A DNA stretch of 64,000 nucleotides, taken from NCBI GenBank assembly GCA_028564705.1, contig JAPXFQ010000082.1, positions 186,001 through 250,000 of the forward strand, given 5' to 3'. Shown piece by piece: positions 34,584-47,600 of this stretch; within the stretch, counting starts at the first letter, position 1, and each line of letters opens with the position of its first letter. A model generated the notes under the pieces. That model ran no database searches, was not told the DNA's origin, and worked only from the letters and a program-made list of their open reading frames with translations. Made by a program: the position numbers and the translations under genes. This DNA comes from Apricaphanius iberus (lineage: Eukaryota > Chordata > Actinopteri > Cyprinodontiformes > Aphaniidae).

Positions 34584-35283
34584 TGGCTGTTTCTCAATGT
34601 CAAGGCGTCTTCCCTACCAAGGCAGTGCCTCGGTAGGCAAGACGCCTTGCCTACGAGGACATTGTCCTTCCTTGGTCAAAAAAACGGTTTGGAACAGACT
34701 AGCCTTACGTGACCGCGGCGGCTTACGTGCTCTGTTTACGTCCCGCCCATCGTAGTAGCATTGTAGCGTAGTAATATTACTTCAACGATGGAGCTGGAAA
34801 TGTAAAACAAGAGATTTACTTTTTTTATTTTATTTTTGTATATGTCAGTTAAATCAAATGTGCAAACGAATTATTACCTGGTAGCCACCGAAGCTGCAAC
34901 TGCTAAGCAACTAACGAACCATATATAACTGCTTTGGACCTAAATAATTATAATAAAAAAATAAAACAAACATTTTAAATATAAGCCCGATGGTTAAAAA
35001 TAGTTGACATACATTTAAAATAGAAATATTCCCCCGAAGTAGGTGCTGCCGGCTCCTATCGCGCTGTATTCTGGGAAATATTTGACCGAGAGCAGACTCA
35101 AGGCACGTCTGATGTATCTTTGGTTAGTTAGCTAAACGGCTAACAAACGGAGGACAGATTCCTCCGTAGAACACGAACATTGGAACACGCCTTGGCGGTC
35201 CCTGATGATGTATCTCCTGGGCAACCGGGGCGGGACCAAGGCATCAAGGCGAGATTCCTGGGAGAAACATTGAGAAACACCCC
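34584..35283. mobile_element. Terminal-inverted-repeat element, about 700 bp
   Basis: The left end TGGCTGTTTCTCAATGTCAAGGCGTC is mirrored by the right end ...ACATTGAGAAACACCCC. Further inverted phrases (CAAGGCGT.../...GGCATCAAGGCGA) support a non-autonomous DNA transposon. Open frames crossing it are not genes. The target duplication was not resolved. Confidence 0.65.
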
Positions 35284-36950
35284 ATGTCTCCACTGAGCGG
35301 AATCCTGATGTTCTCCGTCCTGCTCGTTCCGTCACACTGTTCCTGCCGTCTGCACCATCAGAACCATCCTCACTCCACATCATCACCTTCACCAGCAGTA
35401 ACACAATAAACATCTGTGCGCTTACTGTGCTTCTGCATTTGGGTCCATGCTTTCCACCGCACACTTCGTGACTTAGAATTAGGGCCGGACAGTACAGGAC
35501 AATACGGGGTGTTATGGGTTGTCGTTATCGTCCACTTACCGTCATCGAGGGGAACTGCTGAATATACAGTAATATTGATTTTAGGTCAGTTAGAATAACT
35601 GTTTTGTAAGCTAAAAAAAAGAAAAGACTAGCATCTGTTAAACAAGCAGTCAAGTTAGTTTAGGTGAGGTGAAAATGTGGCGGGTGATACTAGGACAGTT
35701 ATAATAACTTGTTACAACCAGGTAGTCTGTGATTTTCAGTAATATTTTAAAAACATTGATAATTAACATAAATCAATTAATGTGTATGACAATATAATGG
35801 AATTTTCTATATTTACTATATCTTCATTATTTTTTCTTGCTAATGCTGCTTTAGCCCTGACATTTTCCTATTTTGATACATTAAAGGAATATCTTATGTT
35901 CCATTTTCCCGTTACATTACTTTATCACCTAATATAACATTAAACCCAACTAAAAATAAAAAAACTAATGGGATGAAGAATTCTGAATCCTGTGCCTGAG
36001 AGCCACTGCAGGTCAAGGGAGGTCTGGCTCCAGTGTTGCTTCTGCCCAGCTGCTGGTGACTTTTACACTTGCTACAACTGTGACTTGGAAGGATCCGTCA
36101 GCAGTTTGCGGCTTCATCACGGTCTTCCCTAAAAATGGGGTTAAGCCTGAGAGAGTTCATCCTGAGCCTGCAATTTTTTTCACCAAGTTTCTTTCATTGG
36201 TTTGTGTTCTACCGATTAAATATTATTGATTTGCAACAATTTGACAGCTTCCACTCTTATTTCATGTAGTGAGATAGAACAAAAACGTGTAAGACGAATA
36301 ATCTTTTTCATTTTGAGCATTTCTCTGATAAATTATGTATATTTTATGTATATTATAGATATGTTATAACCGTCCCTGCGCACTGGGACAGTTGTAACAG
36401 TGGAATGACTGCATTTAATCCATGTTGCAACCTGTACACGTTTCATAAAACCACTTAAATCAATTTATTTAGTAGTTGACACATTTAAGTTTATAATATA
36501 AAAATAGGCTATTTTTTGTTTTTATTTTTTGGGAAAAATTTGAACGTGTTACTGTCCATGCTCCCCCCTCATATTACCGTCCTTGGAATCGCCCATGCCC
36601 TATGAATGTCCTTGAATTTGTGGAGGGAGCTACAAGTTAGTGTGTTAGCAAAGAGGCCTTCCGAAAACACCAAATACTTTTCGAAATTCAATTCTTAATA
36701 AAATATAAATAAAAGCATAAATAGGCTAATATAGATGTTTTAAAGATTCTCTTTTAAATTGTGTAAATGTAGTTGTAGATGCCTTTCTCATTTCTAATCA
36801 AACAAATGGTTTGTATAAACAACAAATAATTCTTAATTCAAACTTGTAGCTAAGGTTGGATTAAAATGTTTTAAAAGAATGCTCAATGGAGTTAAAGGTA
36901 GCCGTAAAATGCAGTGTAGAGTCGCAACCAAAGGTGATACCTTACAGTCT
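35284..36950. other. Intergenic syne1-rmnd1 stretch, nothing firm
   Basis: AT-rich DNA without exon-like features. A phrase about a tract TTAGGGCCGGACAGTACAGGAC (35483) and several GGACAGTTATAA-like phrases look repeat-derived but were not placed in a family. Confidence 0.35.
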
Positions 36951-37149
36951 ACGGGTGAAAGGCATTTCGACGTGAAATATAGTGATAACTATTTTGTGTG
37001 AAATGAACAGATATCGTAAGTAAACGCTCCTAGCTTCGTCGCGTTGTAGTCTCTGAGCGACACATGAAGTTTTAATTTAAACTACCGGAGACTAGTTGTA
37101 CCTGCAAGTCAAAACGTCGGGATCAAAATACCCTCCTGCACACGTTACG

Positions 37150-37335
37150 TTACACAGGAAGTGGGGAACAACATCAGCTTGTGAGAGGAGAAAACCCGCC
37201 TCCTGGCTCAGCGACACTAGCTGTCAAACAGTTTAGAAAAGTTCTTGGTTTTCTTGTAGCGAATCGTTACCAGTAGCCGCTGTCTGAGGAACCAAATTAA
37301 CTCTGGCTTATTTCCAGACCCCCCGTTTTCCATTG
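37150..37335 (+). promoter_or_regulatory. rmnd1: Probable rmnd1 promoter and non-coding first exon
   Basis: A CpG-richer stretch (about 36960-37330) precedes a good donor, CATTG|GTGAGC at 37335/37336. It pairs with the TTGCAG acceptor ending at 37506 to make a short intron of 171 nt upstream of the coding exon. The exon start is a guess; no TATA box is convincing. Confidence 0.4.
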
Positions 37336-37532
37336 GTGAGCTAAAGGCTAAAGTAGCATGTTGTTAGCATGTATTCAGAGGTTATAACCTGGTTCGAGGC
37401 AGTATAGTTTTTTGTTGTTGTTTTTTTTACTGCAAGTTTATTTAAAATTTTCACCCGTTCCCGTGTCTCTTTTTTTAAAATATCTTTCCCCCCCTTTGTG
37501 TTGCAGAGCTCCTTTGCATCAGTCTGTGGAGG

Positions 37533-40500
37533 ATGCTTCTTCGGCCATTGTGGTCGAGACTGGGAGCTCAGCAGCTTGCTGGGAACAAAAAAATCTGTAG
37601 TGTTCCTTTAATCCCCCTCGGTCAGTGTTTAAAGCCCAGAGACCACGAATCCGCCCCAAGGATTCACTCCTGGTCACGTCCAGCCACAAGAACCCCTTAC
37701 GTGAACACATCTCACCAGCAGCACATGAATAAAACACATGTTCATCCTGCTGTGTTTGGATTTCAACATGTTAATGTTCCTCTTCTGACGTTCCCTGAGA
37801 CACCGATCAACTGGAGATATGATCAGACTCGTTTTCATTCAGCCAACATTGTGAAGTCAGTGCTAAAGCCGACCTTAACACCAGCAATAGTGCCTCCTAA
37901 AGGAAAAAGACCTCCTAAAGGACCACGAACAAAACAGCCTTCTCGAGCCAACCAGCCGTCAATGAAACAGGATGAGGTGATTTTTACCATCTGTTGCTGC
38001 ATGTCAGGTGTTGGTTCAGTTTTTAAATCAGGTGTGATTCTTGTCTACAGGATATGATGCAATGCATAGCTTTTGCAACAGCAGACCAGTATCATTTGCC
38101 AACACTTAGCCATGACTTGATAAACCATGGCTTTCAGGAGTTAGATTTACCAAGAGGTATGACTCAAGCAGCTCTCGTATTATAGCTCACCATTGAGTTA
38201 TTCTGCTTTGATCTGATTTTTTTTTCACCGTCATGTTTCCATTTCAGATGCATCAAATGTCCTGGTGATAAGCACTGACAATGCCGCTAAACCAGACGAC
38301 GATGCTCTTATCTTTTTCTTCAGGTAGAAACCACAAACTCATGTTGAACACTGATTGTGACCTTAATTCTTTTCACAGCCTTCTATGCTTTAATGTATAT
38401 TCTATTCCTTCATATTAAAATATCAGACGGTTACAGTGCAGTTAAATGCATCATCATCTGGTTGAAAATAATTTTGGGGCTTTCATAATGAATTTGAACA
38501 CCAGTTTGCTCACACTGAGGTGGGAATGATTAATTTCATGGTAAAGAAAGGGGTGCTCAACTTGAATTTTGTTCTTTTTTCTAATCTTTAAATGACCAAT
38601 CGTATAAATATGGGTGTGTAGCCCCGTTAGTATTTAGATCAATGTCCCTCAGCAGGTCCTGCCCCGTCCACACATTTTGTAGCCAATAAAAACCTCCAGG
38701 AATCATTTGACCTCCTTATGTAAATATTTGTGGGGATATTAGCCTTCATTTATTATATTTGATCTGATGCTGATTGATGGTATGAAGATCAAACAGAGAA
38801 GAGGAAAACATAACAGCTGATCTGAGAACTATAGCCTTTCTCTGGTGAACTACGCTAACATTTTGCCTGAAAATTTGACTTCCTCTCTTGGTAGAATTTA
38901 TAATTTTTAAATTAAGAAACTTTAATACTATCTTGGACTGAAAGGGCGCTTAGCATGAAGGAGGCCTCCTCTCCAGATTTAATATGTTTAAACGTGACTA
39001 AAGTAATAATCTTAGATAAACTAAGTGACGTCTGGAGAAAAGTTTTTATAAGCAGATGAGATGAAGCCTGAGCAGTTTAGCGAAATTGGTGAGAAGATGA
39101 ATGTTTGTGGATTTTGAGGTGATGCGTTTAATTCAAAGAACAGTGTGCCTGCCTTCAAGCATGGTGGTGGCAGCATCAAGCTGAGGATTTGTTTAGCTGC
39201 CAGTGTTACAAGTGCATTTGAGCGATAAAGGAGGAGGAGACAGAAGCTAACACAAAGATTTGAATTGGTTTTAGGATGGATCAAGTAGGCTAACATTTAG
39301 CTTTTAGAATTGACCCAACTTTAACTTGATTGAAATTATGAACTTTTAATTAGAAGCAGAAAACCCCCCAGATAGAATGAGTTTTGCTCTTTATAGTTGA
39401 AGAAAATATAATATATAGCCAGGTAAAAAGTGTTTGGTTTCTTTGCAACAAATTAATAGATATTTAACATCATACTCATGTTTATAATTTATGCATTTAT
39501 GCATATTTTTTAACACTGTTAGGATGAAAGGAGATCTGACCAATCTGGAAAATGTACAATACATTTCTGCGTGTGCATCCGATTCTTTTAATCGCTGAAA
39601 TTCTGTTGTATCGTCATTTTTGCCCCGGAAAACCAGAGATTAAATTATATCTTTAAAGGCAAAAAAAATTAAATAACACCATAAGCGTTTCACCAGGATT
39701 TTATGGCCTCATCTAAAACATAACCATGTAAAAGTAAATAGAGTTTGAGTCCGCTGAATATCTTTACAAATTGAAGAAAGTTTTGCAGAAAAAAAAAATC
39801 GGTCTGATTTGATGCTCAGTGTGAGTCGTGAGTGTTTTTTGTAAACCTGTCTTCTGATGATCCGAATCTGAATTTCAGGGAAGGGTCAGTGGTTTTCTGG
39901 AATGTCGAGGAGAAAGAGGTAGATATTACTTTAAGTTTCTTGTTTCCAACTTTCACCTATTTCTAAATTGTATCACCTGTCGAGGAGTTTGTCATTTTCT
40001 GCAGATGAAAAAGGTTTTGAGGTTATTGGAACATCATGAGATCCAGCCTTACGAAGTTGCTTTAGTGCACTGGGAAAACGAGGAAATCAACTACACCGTT
40101 GGAGAGTAAGACACGCTTCACTTTCGGTTCGGTTCATTGCCGCTGCTAAATGCTTTCTGCTCATTCCAAGGTTAAAATGTTCTCCTCCTTAGAGGAAACA
40201 CAAAGCTGGAGAGAGGCAATTTCATTCTTAGCTACAACATGGATCAGCACGAGGCTGTTCTGGAGAAATTTGCGTTTTCGAATGCGCTCTGTCTGTCAGG
40301 TAAGAATTTAATCTTAAAAGCTTCTGAGTGGCTTTTATTTTGGCTCTACGTTTTTTTTTACTCTTCGATTTGTTTTTTTCCAGTGAAGTTGGCGATCTGG
40401 GAGGTGGCTTTGGACAACTTTGTAGAGTCTATTCAGTCAATCCCAGAGGTACAGTGGACACCACGAAGAGTGACTTTATGCATGTTTAACTGCATATAAT

Positions 40501-41833
40501 GCATGATTACATGGCAGGTCACATTATTTGTTTTTTTTTAGATGCTGAAGTCTGGCAGAAGAATCAGGCTTTCTTCTGCTGAGGTTATGCAGAAGATTGG
40601 AGAGCTTTTTACGTTAAGGTAAATTCCTTTTTCTCCAAACAGCAGTTGACTCTTTTTCATTTTTTTTCTTCTCTATTTCATCTGTACGACTTAAGAGAAA
40701 GCCAAAGCTTTTCAATTACTCATGGCGCCAGCCTCTTCACTTGATTTACTATTTTTACCAGTTCCAGATTTAGGTAGTGCTAGATGAAGAGATTTTCAGT
40801 CCTTTGGCTGTACTGTCATTTCTAAATGACACACCTCTGGCACGACCGTAGCTTTTTCAGCATGTGCTGTCTGCCTCTTTCTCCTCCGAAAGACACTGTA
40901 TCAACTTGAGGTCCGACCTGCTCCTCACTCCAGATTTCTACTGGGACCGAGAAAACTTGGAGAAGCTCTACGACAAGACGTGCCAGTTCCTTAGCATCAA
41001 CCGCAGAGTCAACGTAAATAATACCGCACAACACTGACAGGTCGGGACGTTTAGCCTCCCTCTTTGTACATTGCTGTGTCATTTTTTAGGTTGTGAATGA
41101 GAAGCTGGAACATTGTACCCAGCTGACAGACCTGATGAGGAGCCACTTGAGTGAAAAGCACAGCTTGAGGTTGGAGTGGATGATAGTCATCCTCATTACC
41201 ATTGAGGTAAAGTAGGTTAACTTACTAAAACTACAAATTCTAGATTTAGCTTTTGGGATTTTCTGCTAAAACACCGACGCAAAGTAGTAAGAGAAAGGGT
41301 TTTTGACCCCCCATTATTAAACCCCCAAATAAACTCTAGTACAACCAATGGCTGGAAGAGGTGGCCTAAATAACAGTTAACCTGTGTGTAGCTTGACCTC
41401 AGTATAAATGCACCTCTTCTGTGACGGTCTCAGGTTTGTTAGAGAACACGAGGAGACAATCAGCAGACGGGCCAGGGACAAATATGCCACAGTTTTCCAT
41501 ACAGTGTGACGTTTTGTGTGCAAACATCCATTTTTGGATGTGCAAAACGTGTCAGGACATATCCCAAAGGACTAGCCGCTGTAATGGCAGCAGAAATGCT
41601 GTTTACAAAGTGTTGACTTAGGGTGGGTCAGAAAAAATACACAGCAGACTTTCCCAGCGCTTTATTTTTCCCTCTACTTCACATTGTGGTGGTCTGTCAA
41701 GTAAAATCTCAATAAAATAGACAATTTATGTCACAAAAAGGCCAAAATTTTATTTTTTCCTGTATGAATGATGCACATTTTTGTCTTGTTTTCCTTGTAG
41801 GTGATGTTTGAACTTGCAAAGATGATCTTCTAA
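37533..41833 (+). CDS. rmnd1: RMND1, mitochondrial translation factor (11 coding exons)
   Basis: Coding exons are 37533-37976 (exon begins at 37507), 38051-38156, 38248-38323, 39879-39918, 40005-40105, 40193-40299, 40384-40448, 40542-40618, 40893-41013, 41090-41206 and 41801-41833. They total 1287 nt, 428 residues plus TAA, close to the roughly 449 I recall for human. The first ATG after the acceptor gives an N-terminus rich in leucine and arginine without acids ([11 protein letters not shown]), typical of a mitochondrial presequence. A basic low-complexity segment follows ([13 protein letters not shown]), then the DUF155 (RMND1/Sif2-Sif3) domain from [16 protein letters not shown] through [13 protein letters not shown] hydrophobic C-terminal helix near the end ([15 protein letters not shown]) would anchor it in the inner membrane. 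In the family the protein forms an inner-membrane complex needed for mitochondrial protein synthesis. Neighbours syne1 (same strand) and akap12 (convergent) support orthology. Confidence 0.95.
38995..39300 (+). mobile_element. Tc1-type transposase trace in rmnd1 intron 4
   Basis: The plus strand has CAAGCATGGTGGTGGCAGCATCAAGCTGAGG (about 39157), which encodes the K-H-G-G-G-S-I block of Tc1-like transposases. This is opposite in orientation to the relics in syne1. The frame is broken. Confidence 0.5.
41207..41800. other. rmnd1 last intron, worn repeat only
   Basis: Phrases such as CACATTGTGGTGGTCTGTCAAGTAAAATCTCAATAAAAT (41682-41719) match the right end of the fish Tc1-type family. No exon. 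Confidence 0.45.
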
Positions 41834-42388
41834 ACTGCTGATACAAGAAAGCACAAATCTGTAAATGAAACTAGAGACTACACTGGAAGAATAATGTACT
41901 GTGAAAGGTACTGATTCACTAAAGCAACTGCAACATGTGAAAGGGATCCAAGTAGTTGTAGGTTTTTACCGTTTCACTGGACAAAGGAAAACCTTTCAAA
42001 CGCACAGTATGTCCACATATATCCATTCATCCATTGTGTTTACTCACTTATTCTTGCAGGATTATGGTTGGGTCTCGTGTCTAACCCATATAAAATGTGT
42101 TCTGATTTAATTTTATTCAAAAAAAGTTCTTTTACTCAAAATGACTTAGTATTTTTGTATTTTGTGACTGAAAATATTCATATGAATTATTCAGAAAGAA
42201 AAATGCAAATATGAATGTATCTGCACCTAGTTTGTCCCAAACAAAGTGTGAGCCCTGTTCTAGAAGTTTCTAATTGCAGATCACCGTTTGAAGGTAAACT
42301 GTGACCCCTGACTTTTGTTAAACTGACAGCTGAACACGACTATTTAAACAATACAGGAGATAATATGTGTAGGTAATATTTTATTCGA

Positions 42389-42435
42389 ATAAAACAATTT
42401 TTTGAATAATAAAATCTTGCTGATACATGAATAAA
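42389..42435 (+). terminator. rmnd1: Candidate rmnd1 polyadenylation signals
   Basis: AATAAA occurs at 42389-42394 and again at 42430-42435, about 560-600 bases after the rmnd1 stop at 41833. No canonical hexamer was noticed between the stop and this pair. Confidence 0.45.
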
Positions 42436-42954
42436 GGCATCTCAGAGTTTTGTTTTACATCTCGCCTATTTCGACATGAGAAATTTCTTTAAAATTGGAA
42501 TACATGGAATGAAAGGAAGACAAAGAGCAATTCAAGAGTATGTTTTTCTTTTGTCCTTTGGCTTGAATACAGAACAGATTTTATCTAGATGATCCTTTTT
42601 AATCATTGATACACAAAAATTTGGGCAGAAAGAATGAACAAAAGTAAGTAATTAATTTAAGTTAATGATGATTAAGGCTCTACAGGTTACAATCATAGTA
42701 ATCAAAAGTCAGTATTTGGGTACATTAAATATCAGCCTTTTTATAGTACTATGGCATGCTCTGTAGCTCCTTAGTTTTAAAATATCATCTCTTTGAAAGT
42801 ATGCATTGTATAACCTGTATAAGCTTTAAAACAGACATTATGTGCAAGAAAAAATATAATAACATATCTGAAGTATGTTTAGGTCATTATTTTGTTTTTT
42901 TAAACCAAAAAGAGCTTGTACTTAACTTAAAGAGCATTGAAAAATGTATCGATT

Positions 42955-43622
42955 TACCCCATAAACCTTTTTGTACAGCCACAAACTTCGCTGTGTTTTA
43001 CTATGCCTGCATGCTGCAGTGCAATGTAAAATAATGCATAATAGTGAAGTGGAAGGAACGTCGCACATCGTTTTGAATTTTGTTAACAAGTACATCTCCA
43101 AAGTGTCGTGTGCTTTTATGTCTAGCTCCTTTACTCCGATTCGTTTATATAAAATCTAGTGCATCCTGTTGTTCTAGTGGAGTTTAAAGCAGGGTTAGCA
43201 AATAGCAAACCTTCCAGTCGAAGTATGAACCTAAAAGTGAAGTCAGAGCTACAGTATAAATGGTTTAAAATAAAATGGATTGTTGTGTTAGAATTACCAA
43301 GTAGAGACGCAGACTTAAATCTAATTGAAAAGCTGTGACAAACTTAAAATAGATTTTGTCTATTCTATGAGACTGAGTATGAGCTATTTTGTATTCAGAG
43401 ATGGGAAAATAAAGGCAGTCTCTAGATGAACAAAGCTGGTGGAGACATTTGTATTCACCTCCAAATACAAATGACATCCAGACTTTTTAGATTATTTGTA
43501 CAAAAAGAAAAGTTAAAACTACAGATAATTTTCTTTATACATTTATATATTAAATACATTCGAGTTTGTGGCTGGCAAAATGTGAAAATGTTCAAGGAGT
43601 AGGAATCATTTTTCAAGGGTCC
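42955..43622. mobile_element. Tc1-type short element between rmnd1 and akap12
   Basis: The left end has TACAGCCACAAACTTCGCTGTG and the right end CATTCGAGTTTGTGGCTGGCAAAATGTG, which are inverted relative to each other; GTGAAAATGTTCAAGGAGTAGGAATC closes it. No coding capacity. Confidence 0.55.
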
Positions 43623-43847
43623 GTAGGCGAAGGGACTAAACAAAGACTGAACGATGTAATGTAGTTCATAAATAGGAAAAGCTGTGAAATATCTACATAC
43701 ATTAGTATATAAAAAGATGTGTGTAGTGTCAGAGTACAGACATAAATATTTCTTCTCAATTCTTTCAGATGCTTGGTTAAAAAACAGGTTTGTCTTTTAA
43801 AAAGTGTTAAATAAAAGTGGGAAGATTGGGCATGATTAGTAGTCTAA

Positions 43848-44287
43848 TGGTGCATTCCATTTGTAGTCGGAACTCAGAAATTCCAACTTCCGAGTGGGAA
43901 CTATAAACTGGAATGTCCCCTCAAAGTCGGACTTCCCACTCGGAAGTTCTGATATTTTTTGTTGTCCAACTGTGTCTTTCAATATGTCTGCTACTCGCAT
44001 CAACAGTATAAGCTGTGGTGAAAACATGTTTTAAAGACACACTTGCTAGGATGCATCTGAAATCAACGTTTCATGTAGTCAGCAACTCTTAACTTACAAT
44101 AAAAGTGTTGTTTACATATGGGAATTACAGCTTATAACGATATTTTGTAAGAGGTACTACCAAATATGGCTACCTGGGATCGCTATATCCCGATTTATTC
44201 AACTAGGTTAACTGGAACGCTATTTACTCTGGAGTGACGCCAAAGCCAGCTCAGAGTTCCGTCTTCAGAAGTAAATGGAACACACCA
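43848..44287. mobile_element. Inverted-repeat element with TAA target duplication (Harbinger-like)
   Basis: It begins TGGTGCATTCCATTTGTAGTCGGAACTC and ends GAGTTCCGTC...AAATGGAACACACCA. TAA at 43845-43847 and 44288-44290 flanks it, the 3-bp kind seen with PIF/Harbinger elements. An internal inverted CGGAAGT/ACTTCCG pair adds hairpin potential. 440 bp, non-coding. Confidence 0.75.
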
Positions 44288-44662
44288 TAAGTGGCACACT
44301 GTAGGAACAGCCTTGTTGTTGTGAGAGGTTAATGAGTTCACACCTGAAATCACTGTTGTCACCGTGGAAAGGTTTAACAGTCTCCCTGTCCAAACTTCTC
44401 TGTCGTAATTAACGTTATTTTCAAAGTCTAGAATCTGGAAATACTACTGAATTAACTTAAATTCACAGGACATGCTCCAGTAGCTTTTAGGAACATTTGT
44501 TCTTTATGATTGTCCAACCTAGGAAAAAATGAGAGAAAGCACCTGTTAGAATCATTTGTCGCTGACTTTGAAGACTAAAGTCTTAAATGGACAGAAAATT
44601 TTAAAGTGCACTAAAATAATACACTTACCTGACATTAACTCTAGAGTTGGGTTATGTTAGCT

Positions 44663-47600
44663 TCATTCCACTGTAGAGACGCTTGTTTCCAGGTCCTCAA
44701 ATGCAACAGCGAAATCCTCCCCCTCACTTTCTATTTCGCATGTCTCTTTTTTCAGCATGTCTCGCTGGCTCTCTATGTCCTCAGTCTCCAGCCTACATTC
44801 CACCTCAAACTCCAGTTTGGGCTTTTTTTCATCTTTTTTTTCACTTTCACTCTCTGGCTTGACATGTTCATCCACCTTATCTTTGGATGTCTGTGTTTCC
44901 TTCTGTGGATAGATGTCCTCCTCTGCATCCAGCCACACATCTTGATCGTTTTCCTCCTCTGACTGTCTGAAAGCCCTGGCCTTTTTCACTTCACAGAGTG
45001 GAGGCTTACTCAGGAGCAGTGCTCTCTTCTGTTGTCTTGCTGTTTGGGAAACGTCCACTGCCTGGACCTCTGGGACAGCTCTTTCAGTAGATTCGATTTG
45101 TTCCACCGGTTCTGTTGTTTCCACTGCTTGGATACCGACTTCCTGTAGCACTGGCTGACTTGTAATCAAGGCCCTTTTGATCAAATGGGAGCCGGCATCT
45201 GGTTCTGTGTTGCTGGTTGCCTGCACTGCGACCTCATTTAGCTCTGTCTGATTCTTGCATTCATCTCCTTGATGTACAGACTCTGCTGACTCCTTTGCCT
45301 GAACTCCTGTGTCAGACACATCTACCGGTTTCACAGGTTCAGTTCTCTCAGTAGGTGCAGTGGAGGGCCATGTTGGGGCTTTAGCTTGAGCAAACTGTAT
45401 ATTCAGTTTGAATTCTAAGGACAGGCTAGAGGGGGACTCCATTGTGCCTACTGACGATATTACTCCGGTGTGTTGGGGGACTGCTAATCCAGCATCGCCA
45501 GGTGTGGTGATCTGTCTTTGAGTACTTTGCAGAGGTTCCATGGTGCTGTCACTTGTGCCTTTTCCAGCTACTTCTGCTACATCTCTTGCTGCGATGCACA
45601 CTTCTGGCTCTACAGCTTTCACTTCCTCCACACCTTCTTTGTGATTCTCGATGGAGACTTCTGAGCTGTGTGGAATGATCGATGGTATCTTGGATTCTTC
45701 AAGGCCTTCTTGCTCAGCTGGGATTTCATCTTGTCTTGCATCGACCGTCTCTGTGCCGTCATTGGTCACCTTCTCATCTTCTGTCCCAGCTGATTCCATT
45801 TGTTCTGTCTCACATACTTCTATCATGGTTTCTGACCACTTAATGTCTTGTTCTATGTTTTGAGTGGGCAACGTGGATGGTATGTCTGCTAAGTTACTTG
45901 TCACATACTGCACGTCTGGAACTGTCACCTGGATTTCTTCAGTAATAGTTTCTTCTTCAGTTCCTATAGTGGCTGAGAGGTTCTCTACTTTCTGAATGCT
46001 TTCTTGGCACACATCAATGACTTCCTTATCTTCTGTAACCACTACCTGGATCTCTGTGTCAACTGTATTTTTGGCAGATCTAATATCGACATCCATCAGG
46101 TGGACCTGGACTTTGTTATTTACCTCAATCTCCACAGGCGGCACACGCAGCGATACGACAGCAATGCTCGGATCTGCTATCTGATTGATGTCGTCTGGCA
46201 CTAATAGGGTTGCAGTCTCTACTTTATCAATAAACTCTGTCTCATTGACCATCTTACCAATCAATGCTTCTTGAACTACAACACTAGGTTTCTCAGTTAA
46301 AATGTCTTGTAGATTGCTAATGACTTCTTGTGATATGACTGTATTATCAGTTGCAGCCACCTTTATCTCAGCATCTGAAAGTAGGCCCACCTTTTCCCCT
46401 TCTACAGTCTCCTGCTGTTCACACAGATTCACTTCGGTTTTGGATTCTTCTGAAACGTCAGCCAAGTTCAAACAAACTGGCTGGGTTTCCTTAAGGCAGG
46501 TTGTTTTTTCTAGAACCTCGACACTCCGTGTATCCTCATTAATTGAGGATATGTGAAGTGCTGTCATTGCTTGTAACCCCTCAACATCTTCGAGAATATT
46601 TTTTTCATGCTCAACGTTAGCATCACATGGTTTAGAATCTGTTTGCTGATCCAGCTGCCATACAGCTTTTCTGTCTGGGTCTTCTGGGCTGTTGTCAGTG
46701 TCTTCTGGCTGTGAAACATTTTGAAGCATTGTTTGCAGTTCCTGAGCCTTGCTTTCCTCATACCTTGGTGAAGTTGTTGGCTGACACTTCTCTAACTCTG
46801 AGGCAGTATCTTGTGTATTGGAAGGTGAACCTTTTGGTTCCATAGATGAAGGTTCTTTAGACTCTGTACTAATTATTTTATCTGTGACCGTTTCCTCTGC
46901 TGAACTATTAAATATGACTTCCACATCATATGCTTCAGAGTTAATTGCAATCGGATCCAGTGACGGGGCTGCAGCAGCCTCTAGTTCCTGAGCATGATCG
47001 GTTTTAGGAGCATCTTCCCCTTGTATGATACCTTGAGTTGAGCATTCAAGTTCATCTTCTGGTTTTTCTTCAGCCATTTCTGCTTTTGGTACAATTTTAT
47101 AAGGTTTTATGTCTTTATGTCTAACCTCAACTCTGCTTTCTTCGTACTCAAATGTTGCTTCTTGCACAACATAAGGGACTTGTGTCACCTCAGGAACTTG
47201 AGTAACTTCAGAAGACTTCAATGTAATTGTTGTTTGTCTCTCTTTGTCATACTGCTCTTTGTGTACTCCAGAAAGAGACTTTACCAGTTTGGGTTCCTCT
47301 GTATTTGTGACAGTAGATGCAATGTTTTCTGAGAACAACACTGCCTGATTGAGGGACTGAACTGCATCCTCTTCTGAATTGAATTTTGGTGTTTGTTCAC
47401 ATGTCAACTCTTCTCCTATTTGAGCTGCATCTGTTTTTGGCTCTTGGTCTTCTCGTTCATCAGTTTCTTGTTGTTTTTGGTCCTGTAGATCTGTTTCAGT
47501 ATCCTTATTAAGGCTCTTGACTACATCTTGTTCAGACATTGCTGTCGGTGTTTCGACAGATTCAGATTCTTTTGTCGTTTCATTTTGGGCTGCATCTGCT

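Noticed and set aside
35132..35464. 110-codon minus-strand open frame
   Set aside because: It overlaps the end of an inverted-repeat element and shows no protein family features.
37519..37737. 72-codon minus-strand open frame over rmnd1 exon 2
   Set aside because: Shadow of the rmnd1 coding exon.
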